Part shown: in pieces, positions 1 through 7,079 of the stretch
Layout: each line of letters starts with the position of its first letter
Numbering within the stretch: the first letter of the stretch is position 1
Origin: Streptomyces parvus
Lineage (GTDB): Bacteria; Actinomycetota; Actinomycetes; Streptomycetales; Streptomycetaceae
Length of the DNA stretch: 64,000 bases
Assembly (NCBI RefSeq): GCF_014648875.1
Contig: NZ_BMRY01000011.1
Coordinates: 186,001-250,000 of the forward strand
Direction of reading: 5' to 3'
Position numbers and translations under genes: made by a program
The notes under the pieces: model-generated
Told to the model about the DNA's origin: nothing
The model's input: only the letters and a program-made list of their open reading frames with translations
Databases searched by the model: none

Positions 1-569
1 CGTTCCTGCCCGGTGCGGGAGCCGAGGAAGGCGATACGCCGGTGGCCCAGCGCGATGAGGTGGGCGACGGCCTCACGGGCGGCGGCCACGTTGTCGATGG
101 CGATGTGGTCGTACGGGGCCTCGTACTCGCGCTCGCCGAGCAGCACCAGCGGCGCGGTCTCGGTGCGGGCCATCAGGTCCTCGGTCTCCAGGTGGATGGG
201 GCTGAGGATGAGCCCGTCGATGACGTGGGAGCGGAATCCCTGGCAGACCAGCAGCTCCTTCTCGCGCTGGCCCGCCGTGTGGTCGACCAGGACGGTGTAG
301 TCGTGCCGGGCCGCCGCGTCGACGACCTCGCCGGCCAGCTCCGCGAAGTACGGGTTGCCGAACTCGGGGACGGCCAGCGCGATGATGCCGGTGCGGCCCT
401 TGCGCAGATGGCGGGCGGTGAGGTTCGGCCGGTAGCCGAGCTCGTCGATCGCCTGCTGCACCTTGGCCCGCATCTTCGGGGTGACGTGCTGGTAGTTGTT
501 GACCACGTTCGACACGGTCTTGATGGACACGCCCGCCCGTTGAGCTACGTCCTTGAGGCTGACGCCCAC
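1..569 (-). CDS. LacI-family transcriptional regulator (3' end beyond window)
   Basis: The N-terminal 189 residues are visible and the rest lies beyond position 1. An N-terminal LacI helix-turn-helix occupies about residues 4-25 (SLKDVAQRAGVSIKTVSNVV), followed by the hinge region (LTARHLRKGRTG) and the start of a periplasmic-binding-protein-like effector domain. The GTG at 569 is chosen because AAGGAG lies 7 nt upstream and the reading starts directly at the HTH. It lies 46 bp downstream of, and on the same strand as, the sugar ABC operon, so it is probably the last gene of that operon and its local repressor. The effector is unknown; a sugar carried by the adjacent transporter is the natural inference. 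Confidence 0.9.
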   Translation of the reverse strand, partial: MGVSLKDVAQRAGVSIKTVSNVVNNYQHVTPKMRAKVQQAIDELGYRPNLTARHLRKGRTGIIALAVPEFGNPYFAELAGEVVDAAARHDYTVLVDHTAGQREKELLVCQGFRSHVIDGLILSPIHLETEDLMARTETAPLVLLGEREYEAPYDHIAIDNVAAAREAVAHLIALGHRRIAFLGSRTGQE

Positions 570-615
570 GGCACTCCTTGTTTTTCTTGGTTCGACACGG
601 CCCGACCCGTACGGC

Positions 616-1668
616 TCAGGTGGTTCTCCGGCTGCGTGCGAGGTAACGCTGCGCCACCACGACAACGATAAGGAAGCCGCCGCTGACCACCGACTGGTAC
701 GAGGAGTTGAGCGAGCCGATCTGGTTGATCAGGTTCTGGATCACGGCGAGCAGCAGGACGCCCCAGAGGGTGCCGCTGATCGAGCCCGCCCCGCCGATGA
801 GGAGCGTGCCGCCGATGACGACGGCGGAGATCGCGTCCAGCTCCATGCCGACCCCGACGATGGTGACGCCGGAGGAGAGGCGGGCGGCGTTCAGCGCTCC
901 GGCGAGTCCGGCGAGCAGCCCGCTGAGGGTGTAGACGAGGATCTTCGTGCGGGCGACGGGCAGTCCCATCAGGGTGGCCGCGTCGCTGCTGCCGCCGACC
1001 GCGAACAGCGTCTGCCCGAACGAGGTCCGCTGGAGGAGCAGGCCGCCCGCTCCGAAGAGGGCCAGCGCGATGAGGATCGGGTGTCCGAAGCCCCAGACGC
1101 TGCCCTGGCCCAGCTCGGCGAAGGCGGAGTCCTTCGGCACCAGGTAGGTGGTGGCGCCCTCGTCGGTGAAGGCGAGCAGCATGCCGCGCGCCGCGAGGAG
1201 GCTGGCGAGCGTGACGATGAACGGGGCCATGTTGGCGCGGGCGATGAGCAAGCCGTTGACCAGGCCGATCGTTCCGCAGACCACCAGGGGCACGAGCAGG
1301 GCGGCGAAGAAGCCCCATTGCGATGCCCAGGCGGCGAGGACGCCACCGAGGGCGAAGACGGAGCCGACGGAGAGGTCGATGCCGCCGGTGATGATGACGA
1401 GGGTCATGCCGAGCGCGACGATCGCGAGGAACGACGCCTGGACGGTGACGCCCCGGGCGTTGTCGAGGCTGGCGAACGTCGGGTAGACGAACGAGGCGAT
1501 GAGGATCACGGTCAGCAGGACCGCGAGGACGCCCTGGCGCTGGACGAGTTCGCCGATGCGGGAGCCGGTGGAGCGTTCGGGGCGGGGTTCGGGACGCGAG
1601 GAGGCGCTCTTGAGGGGCGCCGGGGCCTTCGCCGCGGGCACGGTGGCCGGTGTGGTGGTCTTGTTCAT
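616..1668 (-). CDS. Sugar ABC transporter permease, YjfF-like
   Basis: A 350-residue polytopic membrane protein of the RbsC/XylH-type permease family (BPD_transp_2). After a Pro/Ala-rich cytoplasmic N-terminus of about 40 residues come 8-10 hydrophobic segments and the family signature ITGGIDLSVGS near residue 94. It overlaps the upstream permease gene by 4 bp (ATGA), so the two are translationally coupled and probably form a heterodimeric channel, as YtfT and YjfF do in the enterobacterial galactofuranose importer. The two-permease layout is what separates this system from the simpler ribose importers. The substrate is inferred only from context. Confidence 0.9.
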   Translation of the reverse strand: MNKTTTPATVPAAKAPAPLKSASSRPEPRPERSTGSRIGELVQRQGVLAVLLTVILIASFVYPTFASLDNARGVTVQASFLAIVALGMTLVIITGGIDLSVGSVFALGGVLAAWASQWGFFAALLVPLVVCGTIGLVNGLLIARANMAPFIVTLASLLAARGMLLAFTDEGATTYLVPKDSAFAELGQGSVWGFGHPILIALALFGAGGLLLQRTSFGQTLFAVGGSSDAATLMGLPVARTKILVYTLSGLLAGLAGALNAARLSSGVTIVGVGMELDAISAVVIGGTLLIGGAGSISGTLWGVLLLAVIQNLINQIGSLNSSYQSVVSGGFLIVVVVAQRYLARSRRTT

Positions 1669-2639
1669 CGGGACCTACGCTCCCGGGCGACGTAGACGGC
1701 GGCGATGATGATGGCCGCCTGGGCGATCTGTGCGGTGGAGTCGGGCAGGTCGTGCTTGACGAGGGTGGCGCGCAGCAGCTGCATCAGCAGGGCTCCGGCG
1801 ACGGTGCCGAGCACGCGGATGGAGCCGCCGTTCAGCGGGGTGCCGCCGACGACGACCGCCGTGATGGCGGACAGCTCCATGAGGGTGCCGAGGGATGACG
1901 GGTCGCTGGCGGTGAGCCGTGCGGTGGCGAGGATGCCGGCGAGGGCGGCCATCACCCCGCAGAGGATGTAGACGCCGATCAGGACGCGCTTGACGGGCAG
2001 TCCGGACAGGGCGGAGGCCGAGCGGTTGCCGCCGATGGCGACGATCTGCCGGCCGAAGGTGGTGCGCTGCACCAGGAACGCGACGGCGAGCGCGAGGACG
2101 CCCGCGATGAGGACGACCGTCGGGATGCCGAGGAAGGAGCCGGTGCCGAGCGCGAGGATGTCCGGGTTGACGATCTGCTTGAGCTGGCCGTCCGCCATGA
2201 CGAGGGCGAGCCCCCGGCCTCCGACGAACAGGGCGAGCGTGGCGACGATGGGTTGCAGCCCGACGAGGGAGACGAGCGTCCCGTTGATCGCGCCGACCAC
2301 CGCCCCGGCGAGCAGGGCGATCAGGAGCGCGGGGACCAGTCCGTAACCGAGGTAGAGCGGCAGCAGGGCGGCGGCGAGCGCCATGGTGGAGCCGACGGAG
2401 AGGTCGATGCCCTCGGTGCCGATGACCAGGGCCATGCCGAGCGCGACGATCACGATGGGCGCGACCTGGACGAGCTGGGTGCGCAGGTTGTCGGCCGTCA
2501 TGAAGTGTTCGGTGAACAGGGCGTTGAACAGCAGCACGACGGCGACGGCCGCGTACACCCCGTACTCCTGGTACCAGGCGGGGTCGCGGAGCCGGGCCAG
2601 CGGCTTCGCGGGGCGTGGCAGGGTGGCCTGGGTGGTCAT
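1665..2639 (-). CDS. Sugar ABC transporter permease, YtfT-like
   Basis: A 324-residue RbsC-family permease with about 8-10 transmembrane segments and the conserved TEGIDLSVGSTMAL motif near residue 75. It overlaps the ATPase gene upstream and the second permease gene downstream by 4 bp each (ATGA junctions), showing a tightly coupled operon. It is likely one half of the heterodimeric transmembrane channel of a carbohydrate uptake transporter 2 (CUT2) system. Confidence 0.9.
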   Translation of the reverse strand: MTTQATLPRPAKPLARLRDPAWYQEYGVYAAVAVVLLFNALFTEHFMTADNLRTQLVQVAPIVIVALGMALVIGTEGIDLSVGSTMALAAALLPLYLGYGLVPALLIALLAGAVVGAINGTLVSLVGLQPIVATLALFVGGRGLALVMADGQLKQIVNPDILALGTGSFLGIPTVVLIAGVLALAVAFLVQRTTFGRQIVAIGGNRSASALSGLPVKRVLIGVYILCGVMAALAGILATARLTASDPSSLGTLMELSAITAVVVGGTPLNGGSIRVLGTVAGALLMQLLRATLVKHDLPDSTAQIAQAAIIIAAVYVARERRSR

Positions 2640-4360
2640 CGGGGGTCCTCCTGGCCGGCCGGGACCTTCCCGCCGGTGTCGGGCGTGCGGTCGGCGGGCA
2701 CGGCGTCGGGCGTGCGGTCGCTGAGCACCGTGTCGGGCGTACGGTCGGCGGGCACGACGCCGGGCGTGCGGTCGCTGAGCACCGTGTCGGGCGTGTGGTC
2801 GGCGAGTACTTCGAGGAGGCGGCTCTCGTCCACCTCGTCGCCGGCGAGTTCACCGGCGACCGCGCCGCCGCGCAGGACGACGATGCGGTCGGCGCCCTCG
2901 ATCAGCTCCTCGATGTCGGAGGAGATCAGCAGCACGGCGAGCCCTTCGCGGGCGAGTTCGTCGATGAGGGACTGCACCTCGGCCTTGGCGCCGACGTCGA
3001 TGCCCCGGGTGGGCTCGTCGAGCAGCAGGACCTTGGGCTCCAGGCAGAGCCAGCGGGCGAGCAGCACCTTCTGCTGGTTGCCCCCGGAGAGTTCGCCGAC
3101 CTTCTGCTCGGGGCTGGACGCCTTGATCCGCAGTCGCTTCATGAAGATGTCGACGATGCGGTCCTGCTTGGCGCGGGAGACGATCCCGGCCCTGGAGAGC
3201 CGGGGCATGGCGGCGAGCACGATGTTCTCGCGGACGGAGAGCCCGGGAACGATGCCCTCGGCCTTGCGGTCCTCGGGGAGCATGCTGATGCCCGCGCGGA
3301 TGGCGGCGGCCGGGGTGGGCCGGCCGATGCGCTTGCCGTCGACGGTGATCTCCCCGCCGTCCAGGGACAGCGCGCCGGTCAGCGCCTTCGCGGTCTCGCT
3401 GCGCCCGGAGCCCAGCAACCCTCCGAGTCCCAGCACCTCACCGGCGTACAACTCCACCGATATGTCGTGCAGTTGATGTCGCCGGTCGAGGCCGGTGGCG
3501 GTGAGGACGGGGGTGCGGGCGGCGTCGTGGGCCATGGCTGCGAAGCCGGTGAGGCCGTCGCGGCGGACCTCGGCCATGTCGCGGCCGAGCATCATCGACA
3601 CCAGCTGCATGGGCTCCAGCGGGGCGAGTGCGCCGGTGTGGATGTGGCGGCCGTCGCGCAGCACGGTGACCCGGTCGCAGATGCGGTAGAGCTCGTCCAT
3701 GCGGTGGCTGACGTAGAGGACGGCGATGCCCTGGCCGCGCAGGTTCTCGATGACCCGGAACAGCGTCTCGACCTCGCGGGGCTCCAGCGACGAGGTCGGC
3801 TCGTCCATGATGACGACCTGCGCCTGTACGGAGACGGCCCGGGCGAGGGCGACCATCTGCTGGGTGCCTATGCCGAGGGTGTGCAGGGGCCGCTTGGGAT
3901 CGACGCGGACGCCGAAGCCGTCGAGGAGTTCGGTGGTCTCGCGGTTCATCCGGGGGAAGTCGATGAGCCCGAAACGGTTCTTCGGCTCCCGGCCCAGGAA
4001 GATGTTGCGCGCCACGCTCATCAGCGGGACCAGGTTCACCTCCTGGTAGATGGTGGAGATCCCGGCCTGCTGCGCCTCGAAGGGGCGGGCGAAGCGGACG
4101 GGTTCGCCGCTGACGCGCACCTCGCCCTCGTCGCTCCGGTAGACGCCGGTGAGCACCTTGATGAGGGTCGACTTGCCGGCCCCGTTCTCGCCGACGAGCG
4201 CGTGGACCTCACCCGCGCGCAGGGCGAAGGAGACGTCGTCCAGGGCGACGACGCCCGGGAACCGCTTGCTCACGGAGCGGGCTTCGAGTACGGGGGCGGG
4301 TTCGGCGACAACGGCCCCGGCGGTCTCCGGGTGCGGGGGTGTCGCGTGGGTGGGTGCCAT
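2636..4360 (-). CDS. Sugar ABC transporter ATP-binding protein (double ABC domain)
   Basis: A 574-residue protein with two fused ABC domains, as in RbsA/YtfR/MglA. Domain 1 carries Walker A GENGAGKST near residue 57 and Walker B VVIMDEPTSSL. Domain 2 has the degenerate first loop GSGRSE usual for this family, then signature LSGGNQQK and Walker B VLLLDEPTRG. It energises import through the two downstream permeases. The last 50 or so residues are unusual: five 9-residue repeats of the form D-(R/H)-T-P-x-x-V-x-x follow the second ABC domain, where relatives normally end within a few residues. ATGA overlap with the next gene. Confidence 0.93.
   Translation of the reverse strand: MAPTHATPPHPETAGAVVAEPAPVLEARSVSKRFPGVVALDDVSFALRAGEVHALVGENGAGKSTLIKVLTGVYRSDEGEVRVSGEPVRFARPFEAQQAGISTIYQEVNLVPLMSVARNIFLGREPKNRFGLIDFPRMNRETTELLDGFGVRVDPKRPLHTLGIGTQQMVALARAVSVQAQVVIMDEPTSSLEPREVETLFRVIENLRGQGIAVLYVSHRMDELYRICDRVTVLRDGRHIHTGALAPLEPMQLVSMMLGRDMAEVRRDGLTGFAAMAHDAARTPVLTATGLDRRHQLHDISVELYAGEVLGLGGLLGSGRSETAKALTGALSLDGGEITVDGKRIGRPTPAAAIRAGISMLPEDRKAEGIVPGLSVRENIVLAAMPRLSRAGIVSRAKQDRIVDIFMKRLRIKASSPEQKVGELSGGNQQKVLLARWLCLEPKVLLLDEPTRGIDVGAKAEVQSLIDELAREGLAVLLISSDIEELIEGADRIVVLRGGAVAGELAGDEVDESRLLEVLADHTPDTVLSDRTPGVVPADRTPDTVLSDRTPDAVPADRTPDTGGKVPAGQEDPR
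2672..2800 (-). repeat. 27-bp tandem repeat encoding the C-terminal tail of the sugar ABC ATPase
   Basis: About five 27-nt units encode D(R/H)TP-x-x-V-x-x. Alternate units are the most alike (DRTPDTVLS versus DRTPxxVPA), giving a 54-nt higher-order period. This indicates duplication of a two-unit block within the coding frame, without disturbing the downstream ATGA junction. Confidence 0.8.
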
Positions 4361-4518
4361 GAGTCCTGGCCTTCCGGTGGTACGGGAACGGTCCCGGGCC
4401 GCCGCGTCGCCCGGGAGGATGCCCGGGGTCGAGGCGGCGGCCGGAGTGCCGGTCGGAGTGCCGGTGCGGGTGTCCGGTGGGAACGCCGGTACGGGTTCCG
4501 GTGGGAGTGGCGGCCGGG

Positions 4519-5601
4519 TCAGTACGCTCCGCCGAGCGATTCCTTCGCGTTGGCCTCGTCGTACTCGCGGTCGGTGATGATCACGTTCTCGGGGATCTCC
4601 TCACCGGCGTAGAACTTCTGCGCGGTGGCGAAGGCGAGCGGACCGAAGCGCGGGTTGGACTCGATGACGGCGTTGTACTCGCCGTTGGCCAGGGCCTGGA
4701 CCGCGTTGCGGGTGCCGTCCACCGAGACGATCTTGACGTCCTTGCCGGGCTTCTTGCCGGCCGCCTTGATCGCGGTGAGGGCGCCGAGGCCCATCTCGTC
4801 GTTCTCGGCGTAGACGGCGGTGATGTCGGGCTTGGACTGGATGAGCTGCTCCATGACCTGCTGACCCTTGTCGCGGGCGAACTCACCGGTCTGCTGGGCG
4901 ACGATCTCCAGTCCGGGGGCCTCGGCCTTGACCTGGTCGACGAAGCCCTTGGTGCGGTCGGTGGTGACGTTGTTGCCGGAGGCGCCGAGGAGGATCGCGA
5001 CCTTGCCCTTGCCGCCGGTGACCTTGATCATCGCGTCGGCGGCGCGCTTGCCCTGCTCGACGAAGTCGGAGCCGAGGAAGGCCACGTAGTCCTTGCAGGC
5101 GGTGGAGTTGACCTTGCGGTCGATGGTGAGGACGGGGACCTTCTTGGCGGCCGCCGCCTTCAACGCGGGCTCCAGACCGTCGGAGTTGAGCGGGGCGACG
5201 ATGAGGAACTGGGCACCCTGGGACAGCATGTCCTGGATGTCGCTGATCTGCTTGGACAGCTGGGACTGGGCGTTGGTGGTGAGGAGCTTCTTGACGCCGA
5301 TCTTCTTCGCCTCGTCCTTGATGGACTGGGTCTCGGCGATCCGGAAGGGGTTGGCCTCCTTCTCCGACTGGGAGAAGCCGACCACGGCGTTCTTCAGGTC
5401 CAGCTTGGGCGCGCCGTAGGTCTCCAGCGTGCATCCCGAACCGGACGAGGTTTCGGGGGTCTTGGCCTCCTGGGCCGCCTGACTGCTGTCGCCGCCCGCG
5501 TTGTTGGAGGTCTCCGACTTGGCGCAGCCGGCGGCGGCCAGCGTGGTGGCGGCGAGGACACAGGCCACGGCGAGGGTACGGGATCGACGCTGGATCATCA
5601 T
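4519..5601 (-). CDS. Sugar-binding lipoprotein of ABC transporter (YtfQ/RbsB-like)
   Basis: A 360-residue extracellular binding protein. It has a signal peptide with a lipobox ending LAAAGC (Cys at about residue 26), a Ser/Gly/Asn-rich linker, then a periplasmic-binding-protein type I fold (GFSQSEKEANPFRIAE, then VVAPLNSDGLEPAL, then VYAENDEMGLGA). The pattern resembles YtfQ, the galactofuranose-binding protein. First gene of the minus-strand sugar operon; 158 bp separate it from the ATPase gene, long enough for processing or a hairpin that would give higher expression of the binding protein. ATG at 5601 is followed immediately by a second in-frame ATG at 5598. Confidence 0.92.
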   Translation of the reverse strand: MMIQRRSRTLAVACVLAATTLAAAGCAKSETSNNAGGDSSQAAQEAKTPETSSGSGCTLETYGAPKLDLKNAVVGFSQSEKEANPFRIAETQSIKDEAKKIGVKKLLTTNAQSQLSKQISDIQDMLSQGAQFLIVAPLNSDGLEPALKAAAAKKVPVLTIDRKVNSTACKDYVAFLGSDFVEQGKRAADAMIKVTGGKGKVAILLGASGNNVTTDRTKGFVDQVKAEAPGLEIVAQQTGEFARDKGQQVMEQLIQSKPDITAVYAENDEMGLGALTAIKAAGKKPGKDVKIVSVDGTRNAVQALANGEYNAVIESNPRFGPLAFATAQKFYAGEEIPENVIITDREYDEANAKESLGGAY

Positions 5602-5771
5602 GCGCGGAACGCTCCTTGGCGGGTTGACGGCACGCTGATCGGCGTGCGGTCGGGCATGCGGGACGAGGCAATCGGCCGTGGGGCAGCTGATGCCACTGCA
5701 TTCCTCACACCCCTGCTCCGTCCTGCGGGAACAGCGGTCGTGAGAGCCTGCGCAGCCTGTCGGCGGCTCGG

Positions 5772-5809
5772 TTTACAACGTTATATAGGCGGTGCGGTAC
5801 GGGCGGCAA
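5772..5809 (-). promoter_or_regulatory. Likely promoter of the sugar ABC operon overlapped by a LacI-type operator
   Basis: Reading the minus strand, TTGCCG (5809-5804) and TATATA (5787-5782) are separated by 16 nt. The -10 box runs into the dyad TnTAnAACGTTnTAnA centred on AACGTT (5777-5782), the central core common in LacI-family operators. Its place about 180 bp upstream of the binding-protein gene fits repression by the LacI regulator of the same operon. Inferred from sequence only. Confidence 0.5.
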
Positions 5810-5951
5810 GACCGTTGTCGATGCGTTTCCAAAAAGTGCCGGCCGGCCGCCCGCACCGTTTCCCGGCCGAGGGCCCACCGTGCGGAACAGGCTCTGCGCG
5901 AGGTCTGGACACCCACCCGACACCGTGCTGTCATACCGCCGGACGCCTGAT

Positions 5952-5965
5952 TTCTAACGTTGCAA
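5952..5965. promoter_or_regulatory. Second AACGTT-centred dyad (candidate LacI-family operator)
   Basis: TTCTAACGTTGCAA has the form TTnnAACGTTnnAA and lies 179 bp from the first AACGTT site, between the transport operon and the decayed arabinofuranosidase gene. It could serve the same regulator in both directions or allow looping. The arms are short, so the call is tentative. Confidence 0.35.
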
Positions 5966-6169
5966 GACCGGCTCTCGTCCGACCTCCCCGCCACGCGACG
6001 GCGGTCCACGGCATGCGCTCGGCCGATCGGCCCGCCGCTCAGCCCCGCACCTCAGGTCATTCACGTACCACCGGCAGCCTCGCCCTGCACGGCCACCGCG
6101 CCCTGCAGCCACCCCCACCGAGCCCGGCCGCCACACAGGCGGCCGCGGCCGAGAGCAGGAGCCGCACCG

Positions 6170-7006
6170 ATGCCCCTGAACCGCAGGCAGCTCATCACCA
6201 CCGCGGAGGCCACCGCCGCGACCAGCCGGTGGGCGACCGCCGCGACGCCCGACCGCCACCGGGTCCCGGCCGCCCGCGGCTGCCACTACTCCCCCAACGC
6301 CGCCCCGCTGCACCCCACCGCGTTCCTGAAGCTCCCTCCGGGCAAGGTGACGGCACACGGCTGGCTGGCCGGGCAGCTGAAGCTCCAACTGAAGGGGCGT
6401 TGCGGCCGGTACGAGGAGTTCTCGCACTTCCTCGACTCACGGCCACCGGCCGGGTCCGCCCGGAGAGGGGCGGCTGGGAGGAAGTCCCGTACTGGCTGCG
6501 TGGTTACGCCGATCTCGCGATCGTCACCGGTGACGCGACCGCGCTGGCCACCACCCGGCCGGCCGCGTCCCTGCGCCGCCGCTCCACGGGCCGGGCCCGG
6601 GGCGACAGCCCGTTCACGCTGGACGGCACCCCGCTCACGATGACCGCCCGGGCCCTCCGCATCCCCGAGTGGACGGCGGACGACGAGCACGTGGTCGCGC
6701 CCCTCCAGCCGAGCCCGGCGCGCTCGACGGAGCCGGTCGAGGAGGTCACGCTCGTCCCGATGGGCGCGGCCAGGCTGCGGAACACGTCGTTCCCGACGAC
6801 CGCACCGGACGCCGAGTCGTGGCCGGCGGACCGCTGGTACCGGATCGCGAACCGGCACTCCGGCAAGAGGCGGCTGGTACCGGATCCGCAACCGGAACTC
6901 GGACAAGGTGCTCGCCGTGGACGGGATGTCCACGGCGAGCAGCGCGCATGTCGTGCAGTACGACGACAACGGGACGGCCGACCATCTGTGGCGGCTGCTG
7001 CTCTGA
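6170..7006 (+). pseudogene. Decayed GH127-type beta-L-arabinofuranosidase gene with ricin-lectin tail
   Basis: From ATG 6170 the frame gives a Tat-like start (NRRQLI) and the family N-terminus (LPPGKVTAHGWLAGQL, then GRYEEFSHFLD). Near 6438 the homology moves to another frame (GGWEEVPYWLRGYADLAIVTGDATALA). About 20 codons later it jumps straight to the family C-terminus (PLTMTARALRIPEWT, then PLQPSP, then VTLVPMGAARLRNTSFP), so several hundred catalytic-core residues are missing. After a further shift near 6880-6900 it ends with a ricin-type lectin piece (RIRNRNSDKVLAVDG, VVQYDDNGTADHLWRLLL, stop). Two diverged copies of a roughly 35-bp ricin segment sit side by side at about 6834-6903. The gene cannot make an active enzyme. 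Confidence 0.8.
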
Positions 7007-7079
7007 GCGCTCCTCTCCCCTCCCCTCCCCGACGCACCCCCTCCCAGCCCCGTACGACCGTAGAAAGGGATGTTCAACC

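Larger units (their letters stand above)
5602..6169. other. Intergenic region between the sugar operon and the decayed GH127 gene
   Basis: About 570 bp with no convincing gene on either strand. It is locally AT-richer around 5770-5790 and 5945-5965, where the two AACGTT dyads lie. Open frames across it lack ribosome sites and recognisable domains. Confidence 0.6.
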
